Made by a program: the position numbers and the translations under genes. A stretch of DNA of 64,000 bases from Bacteroidia bacterium (GTDB lineage: Bacteria; Bacteroidota; Bacteroidia; J057), in the NCBI GenBank assembly GCA_030430575.1, contig JAUIKF010000002.1, positions 248,001 through 312,000 of the forward strand, written 5' to 3'. Under the pieces are notes generated by a model. That model ran no database searches. It was given only the letters and a program-made list of their open reading frames with translations, and was not told the origin of the DNA. Of the stretch, positions 25,788 to 34,726 are shown piece after piece; the stretch's first letter is position 1, and each line of letters begins with the position of its first letter.

Positions 25788-25940
25788 GAGAAGGAGGGAA
25801 TGATAGAATGAAAGAGGGAATGATTGCAGAATAAGAATTGATGAACAAGGATTTTCGAAGGGTTGTGCCTCTCTTCCCTTCATAAATCACCAATCCCTTC
25901 GGCGTGGCTCAGGGCATGCCTTGTTCGATATTCATAAATC
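25785..25940. repeat. Family F and D repeat phrases between CHAT and STAND genes
   Basis: Directly after the CHAT stop come GAATGATAGAATGAAAGAGG phrases (family F), then AATTGATGAACAAGGATTTT and, inverted, TGCCTTGTTCGATATTCA (family D, also at 9150). A family E phrase then leads to the STAND start. Confidence 0.6.
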
Positions 25941-25983
25941 TCAACAGACGTAGAACATAGAACTTAAAACATAGAACAACCTC

Positions 25984-28900
25984 TTGCCTAGTCCCTTCAA
26001 ATTCCTTGCAGCCTATACCCAGGACGATCGCGCCAGCTTTTTTGGTCGCGATGGGGAAATCGAATTGCTGTATGACAAGGTATTTGAGAGCAAATTGGTG
26101 CTGGTGTATGGGGCGTCGGGGACGGGCAAGACGAGCCTGGTACAGTGTGGGTTGAGCAAAAAGTTTGCGGATACGGATTGGCTGCCGCTGGTGCTGCGCC
26201 GCGAAGGCGACTTCGAAGCGTCGCTTTGGCGGGCGGTTCGGGAAGCGGCGCGCACGCCGATAGGCGAAGACCTGTCGATCACAGAAGCCCTGCGGTCGCT
26301 CTACTTGGATCACTATAAGCCCGTTTTTTTGATTTTTGATCAATTTGAAGAGTTATTTACGTTGGGCGAATGGGGCGGAGCGGAAAATGGACAGCGGAAT
26401 GAAGGTGAGGCACTGGCCTTTTTTGAGCTGCTCGATGAGATTTTGGCGTCGACGGTAGACTGTCGCTGCCTGCTCGTCTTGCGCGAGGAATATATTGCCT
26501 ACTTGTCGGATTATGAGCATGTGATGCCTACCCTCTTTGACCACCGTCAAAGAGTGGAGTGGATGACGCGTATGCGCCTGACCGAGGTGATAGAAGGCAC
26601 TACCCGTGTCCACGGTATTTCGCTAACTCCGCCTGAGACGGCGGAAATGATTCTGGATCAGCTGGTGCCAAAGGCATCAGGGCAGCGACTCGCGCTGACC
26701 CACCTCCAGGTCTACCTGGATCAGCTCTATGACCGCGCCGAAGCGGTGCAGGAAGAAGGCCAACCCGTGACCTTCACGCCAGAATTAGTGGCGCGTACGG
26801 GCGCATTGGAGAATGTGTTGGCGGATTTTACCAATGAACAGATCGCCGAACTCGATCAGATAACAGAAGTTCCTGGCAGCGGATTGGAGCTGTTCTTCGC
26901 CTTTGTCACGGACCAAGGCACTAAAAGAAGCTTGTTACGCGCAGACCTGAGCAAGCATTTACCCCAAATCTCCGAATCAAAACTTGACGCGTGTGTCGAA
27001 CGCCTGCTGGCCGCCCGCCTACTGGTTTTATTGGAACGAAATACAAAAGCCGACGAACATCCCGTCCAATACCTCGAACTGGCCCACGACAGCCTGGCGG
27101 CCGTCATTTACGACCAGGTCTCGATCGAGAAAAAGGCGATCCGCAAAGTGGAGCAGTTCCTCCGCCGCCGCGAAAGCGACCATCAATTGGGCGGTGGCCT
27201 TTTATCCCAAAAAGATTTGGACTATATCGAAGGCTATTGGGAATTGCTAAAAAAAGACCTCCCACCACTTGTGCGGGCCTTTGCGGAGAAAAGCCGCAAT
27301 TCTCTCAAGCAGAAACGCAAGCTGCGCTTAGGAGCCATCGGCGTATTTCTCCTCCTCCTCATATCTGGCGGCGTGACCCTCAGTGGTTGGATGACTTCCA
27401 ATCGCATCAAAGCATCCCTTGACAAGGTCTTGCAAGCGCAGTTGCTAGAGGCGGAAGATCCTACGGCGGCCTTCGCCTTGGCCCAGGAAGCCTGGGCACT
27501 CGACGAAAACGCTGTCGTGGAGCAAACCATGTATCAGCTTTACCGCGACCATGTTTTTTACGAAATCCTTCTGACGGATTCTGTCCAGCATGCGGCAATG
27601 TCGCCTTTTGGGCATACGGTGGCATATGGACGGCCAGAGGATTTTACCCTGTATCGTCACTCCCTTACGCAAACCTCCACCAAATCCTTATCAGGTCACA
27701 AATACAATGTTGGGCCCATGACTTTCTCTCCCAACAGCAGTGAGTTGCTGAGCGGAGGCGCGGATAAGCAACTCGTGCTATGGAGTGCGGAGGGCGATTC
27801 TTTGGGCATTTTTAAAGGATTTCAGCGAAATGTGGCGGCTGTGTGCTGGTCGTCTGATGCGAAGCTGGTTGGCGGTGGGGACTTAGCAGGGGAAGTGAAA
27901 ATTTGGGACAAATCTACCCGTACGTCTGTCTGGTCTCATACATTTTCTCAGGCCATTACCAGTTTGGCCTTTGTGCCTGATACTCAGCAATTGCTGATTG
28001 CCAGTGGTCGGAGGATTTATCTTCGAGATGTTGAGGAAGATAGTTTGTCGACCTTGTTTGTATATGATGCGCCCATTACCTCTATTTCACACGCGCCCAA
28101 AGGAGACAAGTGGCTGATCATCAGTGAAAATAGGGTGTTGATTTGTCAAAACGATCAGGTGATGGACACCTTGCAGCTAGCTGCTGATTTCACTGCTGCG
28201 CAGTTTTTCTCCGATGGCCGCATCGCGACTGCGACGGACAAAGGAGAAGCGCAGATCTGGCGCGCTGATGGCACCTTGCTCCGCACCCTCAAAACAGGGA
28301 ATCGCGATGCGATTCATAGCCTTGCCATCACCCATGATGATTCTTTGCTGATGACAGCTGGGGAGGATGGGGCGATTCGCCTGTGGGCGATTCCCTATGA
28401 TGTGCCCGTCTTGACGGACACGATGGGGTTTCCGGTGGAGGGGCTTTCTCTTGTTAGCCTTAAGTCACCGATTCCAAAACGGCTTTATGAGAATGACTTA
28501 GTAAAAGGAACAAATATTTTAGCCTACCCTAAAATGGAAGGGATATCGGCATATCCAGTCTCTCCTTATCATAGGAATATAGGGCGCCCCAATGAAATTA
28601 TTTGTGGGCGAGAAGATGGTCGCATTAATTACATGAATTTGCTTTCTAAGCAACAATTCGCATATTCAAAACCTTCACATTCGCATTCCGATGCTGTGAC
28701 AGCGATGGCATTTAATCCTATAGGCTCCATTCTATTAACTGGCGGTCGCGATAAGCAAATTTTAATCCGCGACTATTCTACTGGTCCTTTTCGCACTAAA
28801 TTAAAAGACACCCTCGGCTCCCACGACCTCCGCGTGCGCGCTTTGGCTTGGTCGTCTGATAGCAAGCGTATCCTCTCAGGTGGAAATGAGGGGAAGGTAA

Positions 28901-29301
28901 AATTGTGGCGAATAAGTGGTGACCATCTGGGCACTTATGACATACATAATAAAGAAGGCGTCATGGCCTTGGCCTTTTCCCTTGACGGCGAGCGGTATGC
29001 GGTAGGCACAGATGGGAACCAGGTATATCTAGGGGAAGTCGGCGAAGCACCTTCTCTCACCTTAACAGGCCATGAAGGCTTTGTGAACCTGGTGAGGTTC
29101 ACGTCTGACGGCCAACGCCTGCTTTCTGCGGGCGCAGATGGTTTCTTAATGGTCTGGGACCTTCAGGGCCATTTGCTGAGGCGCTATGAGGCAGGAAGCT
29201 CTATTCTGTCCACGATCGTGAGGAATGATACGATTTATACGGGGCTGGAGAATGGCGTGGTGGCACGATGGAGGGATGATAAAAAAGCGTTGGAGGAATA
29301 A
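25984..29301 (+). CDS. nSTAND1-type NTPase with C-terminal WD40 propeller
   Basis: This 1105-residue STAND protein begins PSPFKFLAAYTQDDRASFFG, the usual opening for this clade. Walker A is GASGTGKT (residues 43-50) and Walker B is VFLIFDQFEELF (Asp119). A winged-helix-like region precedes one predicted membrane helix (about 446-470, LGAIGVFLLLLISGGVTLSG). From about residue 535 come WD40 repeats (FSPNSSELLSGGADKQLVLW and similar). The start is TTG at 25984, because no ATG lies near the conserved opening. Such proteins sense a trigger through the repeats and activate a partner effector; the CHAT protease just upstream is the obvious partner (inference). Confidence 0.9.
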   Translation: MPSPFKFLAAYTQDDRASFFGRDGEIELLYDKVFESKLVLVYGASGTGKTSLVQCGLSKKFADTDWLPLVLRREGDFEASLWRAVREAARTPIGEDLSITEALRSLYLDHYKPVFLIFDQFEELFTLGEWGGAENGQRNEGEALAFFELLDEILASTVDCRCLLVLREEYIAYLSDYEHVMPTLFDHRQRVEWMTRMRLTEVIEGTTRVHGISLTPPETAEMILDQLVPKASGQRLALTHLQVYLDQLYDRAEAVQEEGQPVTFTPELVARTGALENVLADFTNEQIAELDQITEVPGSGLELFFAFVTDQGTKRSLLRADLSKHLPQISESKLDACVERLLAARLLVLLERNTKADEHPVQYLELAHDSLAAVIYDQVSIEKKAIRKVEQFLRRRESDHQLGGGLLSQKDLDYIEGYWELLKKDLPPLVRAFAEKSRNSLKQKRKLRLGAIGVFLLLLISGGVTLSGWMTSNRIKASLDKVLQAQLLEAEDPTAAFALAQEAWALDENAVVEQTMYQLYRDHVFYEILLTDSVQHAAMSPFGHTVAYGRPEDFTLYRHSLTQTSTKSLSGHKYNVGPMTFSPNSSELLSGGADKQLVLWSAEGDSLGIFKGFQRNVAAVCWSSDAKLVGGGDLAGEVKIWDKSTRTSVWSHTFSQAITSLAFVPDTQQLLIASGRRIYLRDVEEDSLSTLFVYDAPITSISHAPKGDKWLIISENRVLICQNDQVMDTLQLAADFTAAQFFSDGRIATATDKGEAQIWRADGTLLRTLKTGNRDAIHSLAITHDDSLLMTAGEDGAIRLWAIPYDVPVLTDTMGFPVEGLSLVSLKSPIPKRLYENDLVKGTNILAYPKMEGISAYPVSPYHRNIGRPNEIICGREDGRINYMNLLSKQQFAYSKPSHSHSDAVTAMAFNPIGSILLTGGRDKQILIRDYSTGPFRTKLKDTLGSHDLRVRALAWSSDSKRILSGGNEGKVKLWRISGDHLGTYDIHNKEGVMALAFSLDGERYAVGTDGNQVYLGEVGEAPSLTLTGHEGFVNLVRFTSDGQRLLSAGADGFLMVWDLQGHLLRRYEAGSSILSTIVRNDTIYTGLENGVVARWRDDKKALEE

Positions 29302-29304
29302 AGA

Positions 29305-29406
29305 AAAAATTCAAACTCAAGTACAAGTTCAAATTCAATAAGAGCTTTCTACTTTGTTGCACTTGAGCTTGAGCTTGAACTTGAATTTGCGCTTGAACTT
29401 GATATT
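29305..29406. repeat. Family B inverted hexamer repeat
   Basis: The arm after the STAND stop (AATTCAAACTCAAGTACAAG and on) is the inverse of the arm TTGAGCTTGAGCTTGAACTT and TGAATTTGCGCTTGAACTTG that leads to the next start. The hairpin could exceed 35 bp with imperfect pairing. Confidence 0.75.
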
Positions 29407-29429
29407 CACCTCTTGTAATTCATTTTGCT

Positions 29430-31382
29430 ATGAAAAACCTACTATTGGTCTTTTCGCTGCTATGTATCGGGCTTTCTGCTGTTTTTGCCCAAAACATTAC
29501 CATTACCCCTTTTCTGGATGCTACTTATACCCTTCGGGTCACTGACCTGCCGACGCTCAAACCGCGGCCTGGGGCGCGAGAAATCCCTTCCTGGGGCTTC
29601 CTGTGGGAATATGGCGATGGGCATTACGGGACCGATCCACAGGCGTATCACGCCTTTCAGCAAAAAGGCCCATGTGCTGTCCGCGTCTACCTCACGCCTA
29701 AGTATGCCTCGAATAAACCGCTCTTGATTGAGCTGCCTACACCCTTTTCGCCTGCCAAACTCGGCCCCAAAGAGAAAGCACGTCCTGGCGGCCCTTTGGT
29801 AAAAATCCGCACCAATCAAGAGCTGGTCCCTAATCAAGACATGCGAGTCGTCTTGCACTATAAAGCGCCGGAACAAGCGATTGCTGGGGGGCATATGGTC
29901 CTTTTTTACAACCTTAGAGACCAGAGTGGCCTTTCCTATAAACCGTTTCGCTTTGAAAAGGAAGAAACACGCGCCTATTACGGTGAATCCATAAGGGATT
30001 CTCTTCCCACTGAAATCAAGAATCATCCTGACCCATCCCTCCAAGAACATTTGTCGAACAGTGACTATCAGGTATTTCGGATAGAAGAAATGCAGGCAAA
30101 TGTGGAGCAGCGGCTATTTGTAACGATTCATGGGTATGAAGACTTGTTGAAGGTTCCGGGGAAAAAACTCAGTTACGTCGCGATGTGGCTACCAGATGGG
30201 GTGGTATTTGATCCAGATGAAATGGTGGCTATCCATCATATGAAGGTGCAGAAAGCCCACGACCCGAACTATATTCGTGTGGAGCCTGAGCAGGTTAAAT
30301 TAGTGCCTGGCATGCCCGATAAGCTCACATACACTGTTCGGTTTTTCAACGCTGGACGTGATGAGGCTACTAAGGTTCGGGTGTTTGTGCCACTAGACCG
30401 CGGGTTGGACTTTTCAAGTCTGCGTGTACACAGTGCACAAATAGGCGTGGACGCATGTGACACCTGCGTGCTGGGAGAAGAGCGTCTCGGCTGCCTTTCG
30501 TGGCAAGTCATGCCAGATACCCTTCGTGGAAATGGTAAGGACAGTGCTGTTTTATTCACCTTCCACGATGTATTCCTGGCAGGAACGAAAGGCCGCCTTA
30601 CACGCAAAGATTCCAAGGGAGAGTTCCTTTTTAGTATTTATACAAAAGGATTGAAACGAGACTTGGTCAAAGCGCGTGGATTTATCGTGTTTAACCAAGG
30701 AAAAACAGAGCGTACCAATATCGCTTACACGCGATTTGTGCGCCAAGGCTTTGGCGTCCGGGCTGGGCTTACTTTTCCAGGGAACCTCAGTGAGACCTTC
30801 TTTTCCACAGGCCCTCAGCCCCATATCGGTTTGACATATAACCAGAACCCCATCAACACGGGTCTCAGCAAAGGCCTGGGGCTTACCTACCAGCCATTTA
30901 TGTTTGACAGGGTGCTCAGTCAATCAATTCCCGAAGGCACGATTGAGACCTTCACAGTTGTACGGCTTCGTTACCTGGACCTTGATGCACAAGTGCATTA
31001 TCGGTTGGGAAGAGTCTTCAGCGTCGGAGGCGGCGTGGGCGTGGGACTTCCGCTCTCTGCGGTAGTGGAGGAAAGGGCGACTGCCCATGATGTGGGGGGC
31101 TTTTTGGTGGACGAAACGGAGGCCAAGCAGACATTTGGGGTATTGGGAAATAGTGCCAACAATGTGGACTCCCTTACATTAGCGCAAATTGGTTATTCTG
31201 CTCAAATAGGGACGAGAAGTCTTTCTCCCGCCTATCTAGGATTTGTGGAAGTAAGCGCCTTAGGCGTAAACAGTGGCCTTTCGGTAGCCTTACGGCTCAA
31301 CCTCCGCACCCAGCCCAAGCTTTACACAGGTGAAAACCTCGGCTTTTTCTTTACCCAATTATCTCTCAATTATAAGCTGTAG
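29430..31382 (+). CDS. Secreted PKD/DUF11-like protein with C-terminal barrel
   Basis: This 650-residue protein has a signal peptide ending SAVFAQ. Residues about 45-90 carry a PKD-like motif (WEYGDGHYGTDPQAYHAFQQ). A middle segment resembles a DUF11-type module (LTYTVRFFNAGRDEATKVRV, then FVPLDRGLDF). The last 210 residues look like an outer-membrane barrel: alternating strands, glycine-rich turns (FSVGGGVGVGLPLS) and the C-terminal strand FTQLSLNYKL. I see no T9SS domain. Its co-direction with the CHAT/STAND genes and its 41-base spacing to the lipoprotein gene suggest one transcript (inference). No enzymatic role is apparent. Confidence 0.65.
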   Translation: MKNLLLVFSLLCIGLSAVFAQNITITPFLDATYTLRVTDLPTLKPRPGAREIPSWGFLWEYGDGHYGTDPQAYHAFQQKGPCAVRVYLTPKYASNKPLLIELPTPFSPAKLGPKEKARPGGPLVKIRTNQELVPNQDMRVVLHYKAPEQAIAGGHMVLFYNLRDQSGLSYKPFRFEKEETRAYYGESIRDSLPTEIKNHPDPSLQEHLSNSDYQVFRIEEMQANVEQRLFVTIHGYEDLLKVPGKKLSYVAMWLPDGVVFDPDEMVAIHHMKVQKAHDPNYIRVEPEQVKLVPGMPDKLTYTVRFFNAGRDEATKVRVFVPLDRGLDFSSLRVHSAQIGVDACDTCVLGEERLGCLSWQVMPDTLRGNGKDSAVLFTFHDVFLAGTKGRLTRKDSKGEFLFSIYTKGLKRDLVKARGFIVFNQGKTERTNIAYTRFVRQGFGVRAGLTFPGNLSETFFSTGPQPHIGLTYNQNPINTGLSKGLGLTYQPFMFDRVLSQSIPEGTIETFTVVRLRYLDLDAQVHYRLGRVFSVGGGVGVGLPLSAVVEERATAHDVGGFLVDETEAKQTFGVLGNSANNVDSLTLAQIGYSAQIGTRSLSPAYLGFVEVSALGVNSGLSVALRLNLRTQPKLYTGENLGFFFTQLSLNYKL

Positions 31383-31423
31383 GAATGATTCATTTTGATT
31401 GACTGATTATTAATTCCAGAACT

Positions 31424-32377
31424 ATGAAAGCATATAGTTTTTGTGCCAATTATCAAGGGGTCTTTTTCCTGATCCTCTTAATGGCAATTTCCGCCTGCAA
31501 ACGAGATGGCGACATCCCGCCACTCATCTTTGAAGGGACGAATACAGACCCTGTCAAGGTCATTGAGATTTCCCCCGACAATGACCCATATATATTTGGG
31601 TTAGATGACAAATTCCTTTCGATGAAGATTGTGTTTAGTAAACCTATCGATACGACTTCGGTGGTTATCGGTGCGACTGATTCTAATAGTAACTTTTACT
31701 GGACAGTGAATGCCCAAAGCATTACACCTGGTCATTTGGTCTGGAGTGCAGACAGACGGGAAGTCACTTATATAGATACCAGTATGAGTTGGCTTTTTAA
31801 TTGTGTTGACGGGTGTACACACGCTTTGCATTTGAGTGACACGGTTGGTGAGCCGATCACTGCATTATCAGGCGAGGCCCTAGATGGGGATTGTGACCTG
31901 ATAGCGGGCGGGCTATACAAAAAGGTCTTTGGACATGAATATAAATTCCTCCAAGTACTATCGCCCTCACCAGACTCCGCAGAAGCATCTACATTCTCTT
32001 ATACGGCTGTTGACACCACCCTTCGGATGACCATAGACTTCAACAAAGCTGTGAAGGAGGAAAGTGTCTTTGAAAGCATGGATCCTAATTCAAACCATAC
32101 AGGGAACTTAAGAGTCACTGTCATCGACCCACAAGGGACGTTTAATCCCATCAAGGCGACGGAAGACCTGATTTGGTCCACTGACCTTAAACAACTGACC
32201 TATATCAGCAATCACCCTTCTCTTGCTCCATGCGGTACTGAGTGCATAGTTAGGGTAATACTGCTAGGCAGAACAAGCGGAAATACAGTTCAGGACTGTC
32301 TCAGCATTTCACTTGATGGAGATGCCGATGATGCCTCAGGAGGAGATTTTATCACCAATCTATTTATTGGTCCTTAG
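31424..32377 (+). CDS. Lipoprotein of unknown function
   Basis: This 317-residue lipoprotein has a signal peptide with a long n-region and a lipobox AISAC (Cys25). Two similar halves are visible, each with an FSKPIDTTSV or FNKAVKEESV type strand, a LVWSADRREVTYID or LIWSTDLKQLTYIS strand, and a CxxxC motif (CVDGC, CGTEC). The pattern resembles Ig-like modules used to state conditions in surface proteins of Bacteroidota. It follows the PKD/barrel gene by 41 bases and precedes a clear terminator, so it ends the transcription unit that may start at the CHAT gene. Confidence 0.65.
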   Translation: MKAYSFCANYQGVFFLILLMAISACKRDGDIPPLIFEGTNTDPVKVIEISPDNDPYIFGLDDKFLSMKIVFSKPIDTTSVVIGATDSNSNFYWTVNAQSITPGHLVWSADRREVTYIDTSMSWLFNCVDGCTHALHLSDTVGEPITALSGEALDGDCDLIAGGLYKKVFGHEYKFLQVLSPSPDSAEASTFSYTAVDTTLRMTIDFNKAVKEESVFESMDPNSNHTGNLRVTVIDPQGTFNPIKATEDLIWSTDLKQLTYISNHPSLAPCGTECIVRVILLGRTSGNTVQDCLSISLDGDADDASGGDFITNLFIGP

Positions 32378-32395
32378 AGAATTGACAAAAGAGAA

Positions 32396-32470
32396 AACTC
32401 AAGTTCAAATTCAAGCTCAAGTCCTAAAGAGTATCGGCTTGAGCTTGAATTTGCATTTGAACTTTTCTTC
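32396..32470. repeat. Family B inverted hexamer repeat
   Basis: CTCAAGTTCAAATTCAAGCT, starting shortly after the lipoprotein stop, is answered by CTTGAGCTTGAATTTGCATT and TGAACTTTT. It lies just upstream of the terminator hairpin at 32498. Confidence 0.7.
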
Positions 32471-32497
32471 CCCTCAGCTTTCACCCCTTATATATAG

Positions 32498-32534
32498 AAG
32501 CGCGGCTATGGATATTTTCCCCAGCCGCGCTTTT
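32498..32534 (+). terminator. Rho-independent-type terminator
   Basis: AAGCGCGGCT (32498-32507) pairs perfectly with AGCCGCGCTT (32523-32532) around a 15-base loop and is followed by TTGTATT. It closes the rightward unit that ends with the lipoprotein gene. Confidence 0.75.
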
Positions 32535-32677
32535 GTATTACTGCCTCTCGCCGTACCTTGTAACCCGCAAAGCCGCTATTTCACCTTAAAATTGGCTTTT
32601 CCTAAAAAAATTAGAAAAAACTAATAAAAATAGTGGTTATTCTAAAAATTATACCCTATCTTAGCAATCATATTAGC

Positions 32678-33451
32678 ATGAACCCTCAAAAACTGTTTCT
32701 TTGGTCTGTTATTTTTAGCATTTCTTTTTTGATAAATGCTTGTGAAGGAGGAAAAAAAAGCGAACAAACAACGGTCATCATGGAGACAAGTCTAGGCCCA
32801 GTGAAGTTCCTTTTGTACAATGACACCCCTGTTCACAAAGAGAATTTTATAGAGTTGACCAATAAAGGATTTTATGACGGTCAATTGTTTCATCGAGTGA
32901 TCAATCGGTTTGTGGTACAGGCGGGAGACCCCAGCACCGTGGCAGGAACAGAAGAGACAGAGAATGGTCCAGGCTATACATTGGCCCCTGAGATTTTGGA
33001 AAAATATATTCATACAGCAGGGAAGCTTTGCGCGGCGCGGATGCCTGACGACATCAATCCAGAACGCAGGTCTTCAGGAAGTCAGTTCTTTGTAGTCACA
33101 GGCCAGCAAGTGACCTTTGAGGATTTAGAAGCAGCAGAATTGGCCATGAATAGCAGTAGACGAGCGGCATTGTATGCCCAGTTTCAACAGATGAAACAAG
33201 ACCCATACAATCCCATAGATTTTGAGATGTTTTTATCGAGTAAAAACTACAAAGACAAAATCTACTATGACAAGGAGAAAATAGGTCAATATGCTCGAAA
33301 AGGAGGGGTACCACACCTAGACTTTCAATATACTATTTTTGGAGAAGTGGTTGCTGGCATGGAAATCATTCGACAGATAGAGCAGATTCCGACCCAAGGG
33401 GAACGCCCTCTCAAAGAAGTCCGAATCATTTCAATGAAGGTCATGAAATGA
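32678..33451 (+). CDS. Cyclophilin-type peptidyl-prolyl isomerase lipoprotein
   Basis: This 257-residue envelope lipoprotein (lipobox INAC, Cys22) carries a cyclophilin domain. TTVIMETSLGPVKFLLYND opens the barrel. ENFIELTNKGFYDGQLFHRV and IINRFVVQAGDP-like segments hold the active-site arginine and phenylalanine region. SSGSQFFVVTGQ and FTIFGEVVAGMEII-like strands complete it. An insert of about 70 residues between the last strands is normal for Bacteroidota members. It should speed proline isomerisation in exported proteins. I chose the ATG at 32678 because it gives the signal peptide; the upstream GTG does not. Confidence 0.88.
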   Translation: MNPQKLFLWSVIFSISFLINACEGGKKSEQTTVIMETSLGPVKFLLYNDTPVHKENFIELTNKGFYDGQLFHRVINRFVVQAGDPSTVAGTEETENGPGYTLAPEILEKYIHTAGKLCAARMPDDINPERRSSGSQFFVVTGQQVTFEDLEAAELAMNSSRRAALYAQFQQMKQDPYNPIDFEMFLSSKNYKDKIYYDKEKIGQYARKGGVPHLDFQYTIFGEVVAGMEIIRQIEQIPTQGERPLKEVRIISMKVMK

Positions 33452-33658
33452 GACCCTTTGCCCAAAATTGTCAAACATACCAACTTAAATAAACACTTAT
33501 AATTAGTTCACATTTTAACTTTCATTTTTATTTTGATTCATAAGACATAACTACCTGAAAAAGAAATGATTATTCAGTAAAGGAAATAGGACTGGATACC
33601 ATCACAACTCTTAAACAACAGTAGTTTCAAATTTGAAAACCCTAAATATTTTTAAACG
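33452..33658. promoter_or_regulatory. Leader region of recA
   Basis: This is an A/T-rich 207-base gap before recA that must contain its promoter. I see no E. coli-type LexA box and no unambiguous TTTG/TAnnTTTG pair. The small palindrome TTTCAAATTTGAAA (33626-33639) is the only symmetrical site that stands out and could be an operator. Confidence 0.35.
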
Positions 33659-34717
33659 ATGGCGAACGATGTAAAAGCAGAAAAACTCAAGTCCCTTGAA
33701 ATGACAGTCAACAAACTGGAGAAGTCATTTGGTAAGGGCGTTGTCATGAAACTCAGTGACAATGCAGTTTCAGAGGTGCCTGCACTCAGTACAGGATCTT
33801 TGGGATTGGATATAGCATTAGGTATAGGTGGACTGCCCCGTGGTAGGATCGTAGAGATCTACGGCCCAGAATCTTCTGGTAAAACGACCTTATCTATGCA
33901 CGTGATAGCCGAGGCACAGAAAGCTGGTGGACTCGCAGCCTTTATTGATGCGGAGCATGCCTTTGACCGCTACTATGCAGAGAAGCTTGGGATTGACATA
34001 GAAAACCTCTATGTATCTCAGCCAGACTTCGGCGAGCAAGCATTGGAGATTACCGAGCACTTGATTCGCTCTGGAGCCATAGATATTGTTGTGATTGACT
34101 CCGTGGCAGCATTGGTACCAAAAGCGGAGATCGAAGGAGAAATGGGCGACTCAAAGATGGGCTTGCAAGCGCGTCTGATGTCTCAAGCGATGCGTAAGCT
34201 GACGGCTGCCATCTCCAAGACCAACTGTACCTGTATCTTCATCAACCAGTTACGGGAAAAGATCGGAGTTATGTTTGGCAACCCTGAGACTACTACTGGT
34301 GGTAATGCCCTGAAGTTCTACGCCTCTGTCCGCCTGGACATCCGCAGAGCTGGCCAGCTCAAAGAAGGTACTGACAATGTGGGTAACCGCGTCCGTGTCA
34401 AAGTGGTCAAAAACAAAGTAGCGCCGCCTTTCCAAAAGGCAGAATTTGATATCATGTTTGGCGAAGGCATCTCCCGCGCGGGAGAAGTCCTAGACCTTGC
34501 AGTCGAAGACGAAGTTGTACAAAAAGCGGGTTCCTGGTTCAGCTATAATGGCGACAAGCTAGGCCAAGGCCGTGACACGGTAAAAAATGTCATCAAAGAC
34601 AACCCTGAACTCATGGCAGAACTCGAGCACAAAGTGCTGGTAAAACGAGGTATCATCCAAGAGGATGAGGCAAAGCCTAAAAAAGGGAAAAAAGAAACGG
34701 CTGGTAAGGCCAATTAA
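33659..34717 (+). CDS. recA: Recombinase RecA
   Basis: This 352-residue RecA carries out ATP-dependent strand exchange and triggers the SOS response. The P-loop GPESSGKT is at residues 69-76. The Walker B strand [20 protein letters not shown] and the L2 loop segment [20 protein letters not shown] follow, and the lysine-rich C-terminal tail ([12 protein letters not shown]) ends the chain. Length and all motifs are standard, with no intein. The gene is followed at 34748 by a hairpin and T-run that read as its terminator, which overlaps the 3' end of the convergent CHAT gene. Confidence 0.98.
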   Translation: MANDVKAEKLKSLEMTVNKLEKSFGKGVVMKLSDNAVSEVPALSTGSLGLDIALGIGGLPRGRIVEIYGPESSGKTTLSMHVIAEAQKAGGLAAFIDAEHAFDRYYAEKLGIDIENLYVSQPDFGEQALEITEHLIRSGAIDIVVIDSVAALVPKAEIEGEMGDSKMGLQARLMSQAMRKLTAAISKTNCTCIFINQLREKIGVMFGNPETTTGGNALKFYASVRLDIRRAGQLKEGTDNVGNRVRVKVVKNKVAPPFQKAEFDIMFGEGISRAGEVLDLAVEDEVVQKAGSWFSYNGDKLGQGRDTVKNVIKDNPELMAELEHKVLVKRGIIQEDEAKPKKGKKETAGKAN

Positions 34718-34726
34718 GAGTCGCCA

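Noticed and set aside
24102-32377. A prophage or integrative element carrying the conflict locus.
   Set aside because: I saw no integrase, tRNA, attachment-site repeats or phage structural genes at its edges.
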